NCBI RefSeq assembly: GCF_000764305.2
Contig: NW_025947728.1
Location: 62,001 to 126,000, forward strand
From: Hyalella azteca
Lineage: Eukaryota > Arthropoda > Malacostraca > Amphipoda > Hyalellidae
Length of the DNA stretch: 64,000 nucleotides
Direction: 5' to 3'
Part shown: piece by piece, positions 21,823 through 34,599 of the stretch
How the letters are laid out: each line of letters begins with the position of its first letter
Numbering within the stretch: position 1 is the stretch's first letter
Notes under the pieces: generated by a model
The model's input: the letters and a program-made list of their open reading frames with translations, nothing else
The model's database searches: none
Told to the model about the DNA's origin: nothing
Program-made: the position numbers and the translations under genes

Positions 21823-24800
21823 CGCTAATGGGGCCGAAGCGGCGAGTCATGCGACGGATTCAGTGACCAAAAAGCGCAGTTTTCATATGTTCATTTCACT
21901 ATTCACAAGTTATTAATTATTGACAATAATTTCACTTGTTATATATTATTATATCGCGTATTTTCATTTCATTTACTATTAATTTATTCTTCGGAAATTC
22001 CAAATAGATATACAACAACAATTAGTAAAAGCCGATCAGTATCAAAGCATGATTAGGTAGACCAATCCTCTGGGTTAACAAGTCCATTATCAGCTCATTA
22101 CTGCTTTACTGGTCCACTGAACCCTTTTACAGGACGAAAAATTAGCCTAAACTGACTAACACTCGTGTCTCAAATATCGACAGGTATTAATTTATTGTTG
22201 CTTGATCCGAATGCACAGTATTTTTTGCATTAAAAAGAATCTGCTGTATTAGAAAGGGCATGCAGGAGACTCGCTTGATGCTTGGCTAGGTGCTGAGATG
22301 TACTGACGACCGAGTCGTCGGTAGACCTGATGAAGATCTTGCCTTGGGAGTGCCTCCCACGATTCATGGATCATTTGCACGCCATACTTTAGAGCCCCAA
22401 TCAACGCACGTAGTTCTTATCATTTCGCCCACAGCTGGTCTTGAACCACAAAAGTTTCGTATCGAACATTTACAACAGTGTTTTTAATTAATTGTATTCA
22501 CAATCTTCCTTACTATCTTCAAGAAAGTAATTGGTCATATCCCCTCTCATAGAATGTTCTTGGTCAGGCTTATCTGTTATTCCTTTTTTAACCATTTATA
22601 CAATATCCCTCTTCCAGAGCCCATTTCCTTAAAGCTATAAGAGGATATAGAATTCGTTTGTTCGTTTCAATGTATTCCTTTGTTTGAGGCTGTATTGAGC
22701 AAGAGATTTAAAAGCATTTTTAATGATTCTTCCTCTAATTTCTTCGAGCATTTAGTAACCAAAAATTATGATATAATCTTCGAACTGTGCTTGCTAACGA
22801 TTTGAGATTAGAATATTTTCCTTATGTTGTGATTCTTAGCATTATCGCAATCCTTCAATTTCATTAATTAAATTGAGCATCGATTGTGCCAGTTGTTGAC
22901 AAATTATTATTTTTTCTTTTAACGTCAATGTTCGTAATAAGTTAAAAATATAACTCTTAATTGACCGGCGATAATAAAATAATGCGTAAACACCACAACT
23001 CTGAATAATGATGAAGCACAATAATAAATTCTCATAGATTATTTGACCAAAAACAGATTTGCAGGAGGTGTTTGAAGCCAACTTGAGCTGCGGTCACTAA
23101 TCCATCACTACGCGGGACTTCCTTCATGTCCAGCCTTGTAGAGACATCATAAATTACGCTGTAAATTACCGTCAGGAAATAGCTCGACCTTAGGCTGGAC
23201 CGAGCAATAAAGGCGCGGCCGCTCGATGCCAATTTTTAGCATCAAGGAGAGGGGCTTTTGTCCGGAGCACATCTAAAGATCTCTTCATGCACGTACGGCC
23301 TAGTGCGTACGAAGGCTTGTTATCACGTGCATATATGTTTACAAATTAAACGATTTGGAAGATTAAGTTTCTAAACGGCCATCAATGATTAGTAACTTTT
23401 TTAATGCCATGATGAAACGTTGACTGATAAAACAATAGACCGGAAATTCATAGTAAACCAATAAAATAAGAATTTAAATTATTGCATGCACATTTATTGT
23501 GTCAATAAAATTATGTATGCATTATAAAAAATCATTTATACACTCTGAGTACATAGCTTCGAAGTACTTATGGAGGAAATATCCTCACTTAATGATGGCA
23601 ATAGTTAATTGACGTCAAAAATCAGAACTAGGTAAAAATTATATGCTTACCAAATAAATTCTGGTACATAGGAAAACGGTAAAAGAATTCGCTGAAAAGT
23701 TCTGATTAGTGCACGATGCAACCTGTTATTCCATAAATAATTATAATTGTATCTGCCTGCTATTTGTTGGTGTCCTCAGTTCTGGAAACGGATTAAAAAA
23801 TGTGTCTTCGAGCGCGATCTCAGACTCTATCCAGGTTCCTTCGAAAGAAATTTGAGCACAATCTAATGTGATGCTTTCATGCTGGAATAAAAAAGTCAAT
23901 TAACTTTAATTTTTACTCCGTATTGTCTTTTCGTTGGGTTAAATCTGTTATTCCTCAATATCATCACGGGCATGATATTTTTCAACGTAACTATTTTTGC
24001 CCCCATTCCGGTTGATGTTAATGCGGGAATGAAAAGGGCCCACATAGTCCATATATAGTGAACACTGGATTATAGTGCAGGAAAAAATTAGACTCACGTT
24101 AGAAAATGCCAAATCAGCTCATGGTAACTACAGAGAAATACCGAATAGAGAGAAGGCCAGACGAAATAACTGTTCATGGTTGAACGAAGATGTACTATAA
24201 TGATATATTTATCCAATTAATCAAGTTAATCAATGGAGATTACCAACTTTATCGACTGGATTGGTAAGCGCGAGAAATGTTTTAAAGCCCATCGCCTTCA
24301 TCGCTAACCGAATTTTGGTTAAGCATATTATTATAAGTTGAGAATTTGTAGTAGAGCGCACGACTTTATGCGACTTTTCCCACAATTAATCATTATTTCT
24401 GGTATTTGAGCTTGCCCTCTTCTATGGCCGTCAGCTTTGCTTTTAAAGCAACTTTTCGACGCATTTTTAACACGTGCATTTTGGAGGGTTTTGTAGGCGT
24501 AGGTTCTCAAACTGGCGCATCCAGAAACACAAAAAGAATTTTTACAAACTACTTGCAAGTGTTTTAGACTAATTGCTCTCTTACTCAAAAGATCATAGTT
24601 CGTCTGTTAGAAGCAGGCATTCAGACTACTTCAACGATTCAAATATTCTCGATTCACGAGAATTGGTGACCCAAAGGCACATTGACTAGACGTTCAAAAC
24701 CAATCGCTTGGTAAGAGCTTCAAACGCCCACTCGATATACTTAGGCTAATTATCTCGCCATTGATATCATATTCACGAAGGTTACTTAACAATTATGTTG

Positions 24801-25700
24801 AATTTGATGTTGAAGATTAAGCCAAGTCGTCAATAATAGTTAGTGATAAATTTGTTACGGCAAATTCAGGCCAGAACCGAAACTTATACTGCTCTTAACA
24901 ACCCGTTGTCTTGCTGTTTCGACCAGATTTTCAATGAAACTCGCGGCTGCAACATTGGTGATCTTAATTGTATCTTAATTGTAGTCTAAAAAGAACTGCG
25001 TCAGGGATGAACTACGGGCCGCAATAAGTGCCCGGGTCCGCTTCCTGTCATGCGATTGCCTGAGCTGGATAATAGCCTGTCGAGTCCAGCCCTTGGTCGA
25101 GAAAAGATATATTGGCCAATCTTATTCCCTCAGCGGGTCGCTCTCAGCCATTACCCGGGCACTCTTATTCCCTATGCAGGGTCGCTCTTGGCCTAAGAGG
25201 CCACACGCTCAGCCGATGGCAGTCGGTTAAGTCTGGAGTAGCATTAACTCCACACGCTTCCGAGAATCCAAATTTGTATATCATCATATAAAATCTTCAA
25301 CACTAAGAGAGTGTGGGATAAATCTGTGAAATCGATTGATTGCTTAATTACTTTTCATCTATGATGAACGTGAAAAAGTTTGCTCATATTCCCCTGAAAA
25401 AAAAATCAATATGATTTCAATAGCGACTTGCATTTGATTGCTTAATTTCATTTAAGGCAGAGATATTTTTGGGCTAGGAGAAGGAGTGTGATTTTACTAT
25501 CAATATTATAAATGTACGAAGAATGAAATGTTATGAACGTTTCAACGGGTGATATGACCATAGAACCGTAAATGGTAAAATAGAACGAAGGATGGCATTA
25601 ACATGCTCGCTCAACTAAAGAAAAATCTAAGAATAATCCAAACTATGAAAACTTAAACACAAAATAAAAATTAAACGATTGGCTGCACCCACCATTTCAG
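21823..25700. other. Intergenic region upstream of the dynein gene
   Basis: No gene recognised. Short open frames (for example minus strand 23232-23032, with somewhat higher GC) match nothing I know. At 25036-25170 the 10-mer TGCCCGGGT recurs as an inverted pair within a GC-rich patch, possibly a small repeat. The dynein promoter and any 5' non-coding exon should lie just right of 21822, but no TATA or initiator stands out. Confidence 0.5.
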
Positions 25701-26627
25701 CTCGTGAGTCGATCTCCTTCAGGAAAACCAAATGCCTCGATGCATGTTCTCTGATGAGGCCCTGCAGAAGCACGGATATAGCCTCAGAAGTGCGTATTCA
25801 TCGATAAATTATGCACTGAGTAATTATCTTCTGAGAGGGAAACTGACTTTTGATGACAGACTTGCGCTGGCGTCCCTAGCAACGCCCCGCTGTAGTCATG
25901 GAAACCGGAATTCGTAACATTCATTGATCGGTGAAGGAATAATTTAATAGGAGCTCTGGAGCAAATTGTAAAATGAAATTTTAATTCAAAATTTCACTAT
26001 TAAGAAAATATTAGATAAGAAGATTATAACATTAACAGTTGAAAAACTTGATTTAAAACGCTAGTGGATACTTTATTTTGAAAATCTCGAAATGATACAA
26101 AATCAAAAGTCTATCATTTAACAACGCATTCACTTTTAGGAACAAAAATGACAAATTTGAGACATGATTGGCCTGTAACTCATCGTACCCATGCAAGCGA
26201 TTCATTTTAATAAGCGTTTCCTAGGCTAACGTTTGATCTGAGAATACCGAACACACGAATTCTAATTCTGTAGAAATGTCGCGAGAAAATTTGAACGCAT
26301 AAGATAACGCTGCTATTGATTGAAAATTGAATAAAGGTTGAACATTGTTTACGTAATTATACAAAACATTGTAAACTAAGTGTCATTTATGGTCGTATTA
26401 AGGGGCACATATGTTACTAATAGGCATAAAATCGAAAGTAATTATAATCGGTTACTAACAACTAGTTACTTAGTATCGAATATAGTAAATGGCCCGTTAT
26501 GGCAAACATTAAATAAGAAATACTCGAAACTTTCCCGTTTTTATCGATTCATGTGCGCTTATAGAAACAGATAATCTTAACTTGAACTATTTTTCATAAA
26601 ACAGGTTCCCTGACTCTGAGTTCCAAT

Positions 26628-26695
26628 GCGGTATATATAATATATACATGTATGGTATATGTATTTGTATATATTATACATATATATATATGTTT
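26628..26695. repeat. AT dinucleotide-rich microsatellite
   Basis: Alternating TA/TG tract (TATATACATGTATGGTATAT and similar). Flanking DNA from 25.7 to 27.9 kb holds no recognisable gene or element. Confidence 0.7.
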
Positions 26696-27909
26696 ACTAT
26701 ATGACAATACTACATGTAGGTGAGAGTCCTTATTGAGGCATTGTTAATTCGCAAATTCCTGATGTTTCACGATAATTGAGCAGAAATTTAACGTTGCTCC
26801 TTCGATCGTTATCTCTATCTCACGTACCAAAAAATGTTATCACAAATTTGTTATCATATTTAATACAACTTTTCTTCTTTTATCTTTTCCGTACCTCAAA
26901 ATGAAAAGTCTGTACGCTCGCAAGATATTGCATATTTTCGCCAGCGCATTGACTGGCAAATGATGTTCTTTTTTTCCGTTCAAACGACATGCATCGTAGA
27001 AAAATTTTGTATTGACCCACCAGAAGCCAATGAATGAAATAAAAAAAATTAGAAATTCCCATGGGTGGTAGTAAGTCAATGCACGACAAGACCGTTCTTT
27101 ATATAGAGAATATATTGTTTGAGAAATGAAGTACACTTTCAAATGGATGATGTTTGGGATGAAATCAGATCAAATAGCTTTTTCATGGCTCGTCGGGTAC
27201 TAAAAGTTTTCCAGACGGTTTTCCACTTGAAAGTATCTATGAAACATTCCTCAAACTATTCAATATATATTTCGAATGGAATTTTCACACAAACACCTCG
27301 TAAAGGTTCTTCAGCGTGTTCGGTAGGTAGTGCAATTTTTTCGGACTGACTTAATTCATAAGTTATACGCATATGATAGCAGTTCAATTACGAATAAATT
27401 ACAGAAAAAGCTATGGCCTGATGTATATCCTTATTTAATCATCAATAACTCGGGCTAGGTCTGCATCACTAGTGTAAGAATTCATTGGTTTGTATTTTTG
27501 GAGTTTGTAGAGTCTATGTTATGTTGGTCATTTTGGTAGTAAATATTCATTTGTGAGCTTTAAATTTTCGAGTGTAACGGGTTTTCGTAACCGGTTTACC
27601 GCCAGTAGCTCTTCTTTCGAATCGAAATAGATTTTCGCGATGACAAAATTTAACATAGCAAGCGACGATAATTAATTCGATGGTTAACTTTTGGGTAGCT
27701 TGAAGATTTGAGTTACACAACGGACATAAAAAGTTTAAATCAGTTTTGTATCCTCGACGACTGACTAATTATTATATTGAGATCTTTTGGAGACAGATCA
27801 AGCAGGAGAGTTTAACTTGCTGTTAACACAGCAATAGATCCTGCAGAACAATTCAAGATTTAACAACTAGGTTCATTTTAATACGAACCGCCGTGACAGA
27901 GGAGAAATA

Positions 27910-28130
27910 AACAGGTGTTGGCGTTGAAGCCTAGGCCATATATGACAGGTCACTGATTCAAGACATCATCAAAAAAATTGTAGTCAACTGCAGGTTTTGA
28001 GCCCGAAATCAACTGCTCCAATCTAACTTGTCTCTACTACCTGGTCACCTCAGTATCTCGATCAGAATATTCACAACCAGTCGCGGTTTACGAATTTACA
28101 GCTCGCTGCTACATTCATGGTGACCAAAAA
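27910..28130 (-). mobile_element. Degenerate tRNA-derived SINE copy (second monomer and tail)
   Basis: Minus strand contains GTAGCAGCGAGCTGTAAATT, GTGAATATTCTG, a diverged TTGAATCAGTGAC block and GGCCTAGGCTTCAACGCC, in the same order as the second half of the SINE at 61122-61380 and the shared LINE/SINE tail. Old and diverged. Confidence 0.55.
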
Positions 28131-29039
28131 CACTCGGCTACCTAAAAAAAATATTCGCCATGCTTATAAAACTGAAGACACATGACATGTAAATAACTTA
28201 ATTATCTCCGTGAAATCATCCCAAGAGTTTTTATGTGAAATTAAACCAAAATCTATTAACTAATTTAAGAGATATATCTTGGTAAACGAATAAATTGTAA
28301 GATCGCCGCGGGAATGTCAGAAGGGTTGTCCATTTTACAACACTTCTCTTTAACTTCACTTCTTGTTGTCTGTCTGCTACAAATGTTATATTCGATATTT
28401 AACACACTTCTACCTTTCCAATCGATCAGAAATTTTGCACACTTGCGTAAAGTTCGAGACAATGCAAGATTCAATTGACAGAATAAATAATTTTGAAAAA
28501 TTTAAATTTTTTAATATTTGATAATGAAATTAGAAATTCATTGTACATGTGAAACATCGGAGACACTGAATTCTTTAGAAGGGTTGTCTTTGAAAAATAA
28601 TTTTTAAACGCATATTATTACAGTATAACTCGGGACTGACGCACAAAATAAAAAATTTCTTATGACCCAAACACGAGAGAAAGTTTTTTTCTGAGTTTAA
28701 GTTCGAGGTTGTAGTTAGTTCTGTCAGTTCAACAGGGTGGATTTTTTATTTACATCAATTTAGCATAGACAACAACTTGTGAATATGGCTGAAATAAAAA
28801 AAGCTCACAAAGTAAACGCGACTACAATTTAGTTGGCGTTCAAGTTTAAAGTTCAATTCACTTTTTTGCGCAGTTTGGGAGGTATGTCTGAGCAAGTACA
28901 AATTCTTCAGCATATTGCCCATTGACCCGGGTTAAAAAAAATTACATTTACTGAACACGAGCGAACCGCAGGTACGGATTTATATGCAAATTTTCATTCA
29001 TGCGAATTTAGTAGTTAAAGACACATTTCTTGTGCTTTG

Positions 29040-29720
29040 ACTCTAGGTCAAAGGTCATCACTAGGTCATCACTGCAACTCATTGAAACCCCAAGCTCCTC
29101 TTGCACACTCATAGTATATAAGATCTGAGAGCATCTGCTAGCCCTGCACTCAGCACCTGGGTTGGCTGTTACCCTACAGTGGGTAAAAGGCCATGCTGGT
29201 ATTCATGGCAATGAGGTGGCTGATAAGGTTGCACAGCTGGGCCACTCACATGACTTCAGTGTACTCTCGCATGTCGAGCAATCAGACCGTCTGAGCTGCC
29301 GGCGGAGGGGAATGCATGAGCGCTGCATGAACTTGACCAATGTAAGGACAACAGGAAAGGGCGTCCACTTGACCACAATACGCAGCAAACAGTCCCCTGT
29401 TCTATGAGTGATTGCCCCGAATCGTAGGGCTGCTGTCAGCCTGGCCGAATCGTAGGGCTGCTGTCGATTTGATATATCACCCTCTCCGATGTGGGACCAC
29501 TGCAATGTGAAGGACACCATTGAACACTTCCTTCTTGATTGTGGACTATACCTTGAAACCCGAAGAATACCTGAAAGTGTTGTGGACCCCTTATGGGGTT
29601 AGCTCCCATACAGTGCGAGACCTGCCGAGTGGAGGAGACTTCACACGGGGATCGCCTGCCGTAGACCACAACTGCCCTGGATGCAATGGACCATCATGAT
29701 TCCTGCCTTCCGGAACGTGG
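29040..29720 (+). pseudogene. Remnant of a non-LTR retrotransposon with RNase H domain
   Basis: The translation SSLQLIETP followed by VTLQWVKGHAGIHGNEVAD (29165-29225) is the end of an RNase H domain as found in I- and R1-type LINEs, with the conserved HxGxxGNExAD. Further on, in another frame, WDHCNVKDTIEHFLLDC (about 29490-29545) is the C-terminal cysteine/histidine segment of such elements. Stops and frameshifts interrupt it, and a GAATCGTAGGGCTGCTGTC unit is duplicated near 29428-29470. The RT core is missing. Confidence 0.75.
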
Positions 29721-30666
29721 CCTTCAACACTTCAAGCCGTCCGTATCTAGGCCGTGGGTCGAACCAGCCCTCGGTCGAACGGCCACTTGTCGAAGGACGA
29801 TAAATTTTGGAACAGAACTATGCTATCTGAAACCTAACCTCAGGTGCGGTGAACGTAAAATTACGTAATTTAACGATGCCCGGATGTCAGATTCGATCCG
29901 CGGCCTAAAGGGCACGGCAGGTGGTGGTCAAGGCCAGAGGAGGACAAAGCCGAGTGGTGCACGGCTGATTGATGGATATCCGGAGAGTTCCGAGGCGATC
30001 GATTCAGAGCTTATTGGTGCACAAAATTGGTGGTGCACGGCTGCGCTCACAGCTGACGTTAGAGCTGAAGTCTCAAATTCTTCGCTGCATGGGACATTGA
30101 TTCAATTTACAAATATAACGATGAAATAATTCTATAGTATTCTTTATTTGTTTCCCACAGTTGATGCGAGCCAATATATTGCTGCACCGCAAAATTGAAT
30201 GCGCTCGTCACACTTCACAATTGACGTAGTTAGGCTTGACCACATGCTAGCAAAACTCCAAGAAATTCGACAATTGGTCGTGAAAGACTCGTGATACGTG
30301 TTCTAACCAGATCAGAGAAAGTCAGTTGCGTTCGTGGCGAAAGCACGTGTGTAATTTTCGTTCCTTGAAATAACCGGCGAATTTTGAAGCTATAGATATT
30401 CAGATTTATTTGTAATCCCTTGCTCAAACCTACAATTAATACATTCAGACGCAACTGGCTCATTGCCACACATTTCCTACTACACACAGCAATCCCCCAA
30501 TTGTGGCCTTTTCCTGTGTGTATCATTAGTGTTTAAAACAATCTTACATTAGTTTTATGATTTTACCTAGCTAAAAAACCCTAACATAACCGAACTGAAC
30601 ACAGCCCGACTTATTTATTATAAATAAGTGTCAGGCAGTCAGGGATATGTCAGGCCCTGACATAGG

Positions 30667-30930
30667 CTATCCTAAACCTAACCTAACCTGTCCTAACCTA
30701 ATCTTACCTCACCTTAAAGGCTTAACCTTACTACACCTAACCTTACGGCTTACCTTGCCTAACCTTAAAGTTAAGGCTTACCTAACTGTCCTAATCCAAC
30801 ACAACCTAACCTAACCTATCCTAACAGGCCGGTCCTAACCTAAAGTCCTAAACTAACTTTGCCTTACCGGCAAGGTGGCAACCAGCTTACCCTAATTAAC
30901 CCTAACCCTAACCCTAATTCCCTAACCAGT
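30667..30930. repeat. Degenerate telomere-like CCTAA tract
   Basis: Many CCTAACCTAA, CCTTAACC and TCCTAACC units, with one short stretch of CCCTAACCCTAACCC near 30900. CCTAA is the complement of the TTAGG telomere repeat typical of arthropods. The copies are imperfect and internal, so this is an interstitial telomere-like tract rather than a chromosome end. Confidence 0.65.
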
Positions 30931-31293
30931 AACCAGTAACCACCCTACTCCCTAGCCTAGGGCTAGGCTATGTGATTACAGTGATTGTTGCCATAGGAAC
31001 TTGTTCCTGGCTTGAACCTAACCTCAGCAAATGATGTAGGTATATTTTACAACATGTTTAATTTCCTAACTGTTCTATTTCGATTCTTCAATTTCCTTGC
31101 ATGATTGTGGGCTTGTGGCCGGAGTTTGCATTTACAACACTCACTGAACATGTTGGAAATGCGAACTCCGGCCTACATACTCCAAACATCAATAACCTGG
31201 GTGTCAGTTTTCCTCTATCAGTAAACAGTGCAAAAAGTTTAAATACTTGAGTACCTAGTCAAGGAGAGAGGTGAGACCATGGTGCAATCTAGT

Positions 31294-31710
31294 CTGGAAA
31301 AGTCCTATTTTTGTCTGAAATATCGCGGCTCTAATATCATATAATTTCAGTAGGTATGAAATCTCGCGGCTCGAATGTCATAAATTTTTGTTTGATTAAA
31401 AAATCGCGGTTTGCACTTCGCAAACATGTCATTTCATAAAATTTTCAACTTCCGCAATCCGCATTGCTTTACCGTTTCCGCCAAAAATATCTTGCAGAAA
31501 AAACATAAACATCGTAATGTAAACAAATAAACAAAACGTTTGTTGAAGATCGCGCATAGTTGCGGTCATGTCAAAGCGGTCAGACTGTATATTAACACGT
31601 GCTGAACTTACAGTAGAGACAAATTTTATTGTTGCCGTTTGACTGTTTAAGGGTAAAATTAGAGATTTGGGGTAACACGTGCATAAACTTTGTAAATAAA
31701 TTCGCATTCG
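31294..31710 (+). repeat. Left arm of a long inverted repeat
   Basis: About 417 bp that reappear almost unchanged and reversed at 34138-34599 (outer end CTGGAAAAGTCCTATTTTTG). The arm stops abruptly at an N at 31711. It contains several AATATCGCGGCTC / ATCTCGCGGCTCG CpG-bearing units. It may be the terminal arm of a foldback-type DNA element. Confidence 0.8.
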
Positions 31711-31711
31711 N
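31711..31711. other. Undetermined base (assembly join) at the inner end of the left arm
   Basis: Single N. In the right arm the sequence continues past the equivalent point into CACCTCGTAAATGG (minus strand); here it changes to unrelated DNA, so the N may hide missing sequence. Confidence 0.6.
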
Positions 31712-32307
31712 TCATGTAAAGTTTTCACTCAATTATCGTCTCGAAGTTCGGGAGCTTTATCTGCAGTAATGTTCTGTAACTACCTCACCCACCGTCAACT
31801 AACCACTAACCGTCATTACTAGATTCCCGCCAGTGCCGCCACTGTTGCACACGATTGATTCTGCATGCATGTATAATATAAAATATTTACGAAGGTTATT
31901 AAACCATTCTGATTTCCGTTGAATGTCAGTTACTGATAAATTTTTAATATAGAAGAATTCGTATCTCCGTTTTTCACATGACTATATTGATGTCGGTTTC
32001 ACATTGGTTGCCGGTGCGGTTGGTATCCCTGCTACCTTCTTTGTTTATGTTTTTTGTTCGGCTGATCACAACGAAAGGAGATTCGGTGGTCAGTTTTGTA
32101 TTTGTGGATTGAATCATATGCAGTTTTTCATGTATTTGTGAGTGAGTGTGCATAGTGAAGATGTTATTCTTTGCGATTTCCATCAATAATGACATAACTA
32201 CACTATTGTATTACGCTCTTGAAATAAGAATTGTAGCATTACGCATTAAGTTAACATCAGTGCGTTAACATTGTGTTCATTTGAGGCGGTCCCTTCTAGC
32301 TTTCTAT

Positions 32308-32470
32308 CGCTGATTGGATTCCAGTGGCTGTGATGTTGCACACGTTCTAGCGATGATTGGATCCCTGTGACAGTACGTTGGACGCGTTCAAGCGTTGATT
32401 GGATTCTTGTGACTGTTACGTTGGACGCGTTCAAGCGTTGATGGGATTCTTGTTACTGTGATGATGCAAG
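32308..32470. repeat. Minisatellite, 42-43 bp period, four copies
   Basis: Units beginning CGNTGATTGGAT at about 32308, 32351, 32393 and 32436, with GTTGGACGCGTTCAAG between the later ones. The last two units are nearly identical. Non-coding. Confidence 0.7.
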
Positions 32471-32635
32471 CACTGTTTTTTTCAAAGAAACAGCTGTGGC
32501 ATCTTGCAGAGACTCATCAGTGATGATGATCGACTGAAAGTGGAAGTGTGCTGGACGTTCCAGATTTTTGGGTCCTGCTTTCCAATTTGCTATGTTTACC
32601 AGTTAATATATTACCCCTCTGGATTTCCACACTGC

Positions 32636-33844
32636 CGCCCCCAAATGGGGTAACTTAGACCACCTAATGTCAGCCCTGACAAGGTAACATAGACCGGCTT
32701 GGAAGTTAATATAAAATTACCATATATAACATATTTTATGTTTGACAGCCTATTTATAATTTTTCTTTATGTTTCAGACTCTACAGAGTCTTATATATGG
32801 TAATTTTAACTTAATTTCCAAGCCAGTCAATATTACGGTCCAGGGTTGGCAATGATTAAATCAAAATGATTAAATCATGTGATTAAATCACTTGATTTTT
32901 TTATAAAAAATCATGATTTTTTTTATTTTTTCGATTTTTTCATATATTTAAATATATTGAGTGGCAGTCTTTAACTTATATTGAGGTATTGTTATTCATG
33001 GTTTGGTATAAATGTACTATAAATGACAAATTGGTATATAAACTTGTTGCCTTTAGTGTGTATTAGGTTCCAATAAATTGAATGTTTTTGGTACAGAGGC
33101 ATCAAGGGTGCAATACAATGTATGTAGCTAGCAGCTTAGCTAATTCTTATAAGGCTATAAGTAATCCTTAACTATTTGACTATTTGTTATATATTGATTA
33201 TAATATACAATTTAAATGTGTTAGCTAGCTTATACAGGGTGGGGCAGAACTCATTGAACAGTTTTGGGGCAAAATAAAAGAGTAATGGAGGTATAGATCT
33301 ATTGATAGTGCTGTGCACTGTGCTATCAGCTAACTATCTGTTATGTGACTCTTTAATGTTTAGAAGATCTGCATTCCTGATGTGTTTTTGTAGTGTTTGA
33401 AGTGAAGTGTTTGTTTTGTTTGAAGCCAGTTAAATGGTCAATATTTAGCTTATTACCTTGCTCCATACAAACTTTACAAAGCTAATGAATAGACATGGTA
33501 CCAATAATTGTTTACCCAAAAATCCCTAAGTGGTAAACACCACCTTGGCCTGTCGGCCATTATTGAAGGCAATAAGTGCCCTTTTTAGCCATCCATTATG
33601 ATCCATATACTGTTATTGTTAGTAGGCTAATTGCAACATAAAAAATAACACATCAAAAAGACAAAAAAGTTAAAAAAAATCAAAAAAATCAAATAAATAA
33701 AAAAAATCATGAAAAAATCAAAAAAATAATTGATTTTTGATTTTTTTGATTTTTTTAAAAAAATCAAAAAAATCGCCAACCCTGATATTACCCCCATCAG
33801 GGCTGCCATTAGGTAGTCACATTTCCCTCATTATGGGGCAGCGC
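32636..33844. mobile_element. TIR element with an internal hAT-like insertion
   Basis: The left end (32640-32740: CTAATGTCAGCCCTGA, then GGCTTGGAAGTTAATA, then AAAATTACCATATATAA) recurs inverted at about 32790-32840 and 33786-33844 (CTAATGGCAGCCCTGATGG, GGCTTGGAAATTAAG). The inverted arm is interrupted at 32841-33784 by another element. No transposase. Confidence 0.65.
32841..33784. mobile_element. hAT-like non-autonomous element with CAGGGTTGGC ends
   Basis: Starts CAGGGTTGGC and ends GCCAACCCTG, perfect 10-bp inverted ends, with CAGGG typical of hAT elements. Flanks read ATATTACG (three bases before the left end) and ATATTACC (immediately after the right end), consistent with an imperfect 8-bp duplication. 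Both ends are rich in AAAAATCA runs that can fold back. No ORF of transposase type. Confidence 0.7.
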
Positions 33845-34137
33845 CCCCTATTTGCAAACTATGACACTTTCCTCAAGTTTGTCATTTGCATATGTAACTA
33901 GAAGAGTTCTACTACAATGCACCAAAACCTGGAGTTATTTGGAGTTATTTTACCAAAAAATATAATTGATTTTACCACCCGGTCCTAGTATGGAATATAT
34001 CTACTTGGCGAGCCGCGACTGAATTTTTTGAGCCGTGGTTGTATGGATTTGCCAGCCGTGATTCCATTTCTACGAGCCGTGATCCTATTTCACCGAGCCG
34101 TGAATTCCATATCTCAGCCATGAAAAGCCATTTACGA

Positions 34138-34599
34138 GGTGCGAATGCGAATTTATTTACAAAGTTTATGCATGTGTTACCCCAAATCTCTAATTTTACC
34201 CTTAAACAGTCAAACGGCAACAATAAAATTTGTCTCTACTGTAAGTTGAGCACGTGTTAATATACAGTCTGACCGCTTTGACATGACCGCAACTATGCGC
34301 GATCTTCAACAAACGTTTTGTTTATTTGTTTACATTACGATGTTTATGTTTTTTCTGCAAGATATTTTTGGCGGAAACGGTAAAGCAATGCGGATTGTGG
34401 AAGTTTAAAATTTTATGAAATGACATGTTTGCGAAGTGCAAACCGCGATTTTTTAATCAAACAAAAATTTATGACATTCGAGCCGCGAGATTTCATACCT
34501 ACTGAAATTATATGATATTAGAGCCGCGAGATTTCATACCTACTGAAATTATATGATATTAGAGCCGCGATATTTCAGACAAAAATAGGACTTTTCCAG
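34138..34599 (-). repeat. Right arm of the long inverted repeat
   Basis: Inverted match of 31294-31710, with one extra unit of the GAGCCGCGAGATTTCATACC block. Inward of it, 33985-34137 carries further CGAGCCGTGA units; a truncated copy of the start of that part lies at 49935-49985 and a CpG-poor copy in reverse at 53400-53560. Confidence 0.8.

Noticed and set aside
23032..23232. Minus-strand frame beginning MASSGRAFIARS
   Set aside because: Not recognised and isolated; kept only as a note in the intergenic entry.
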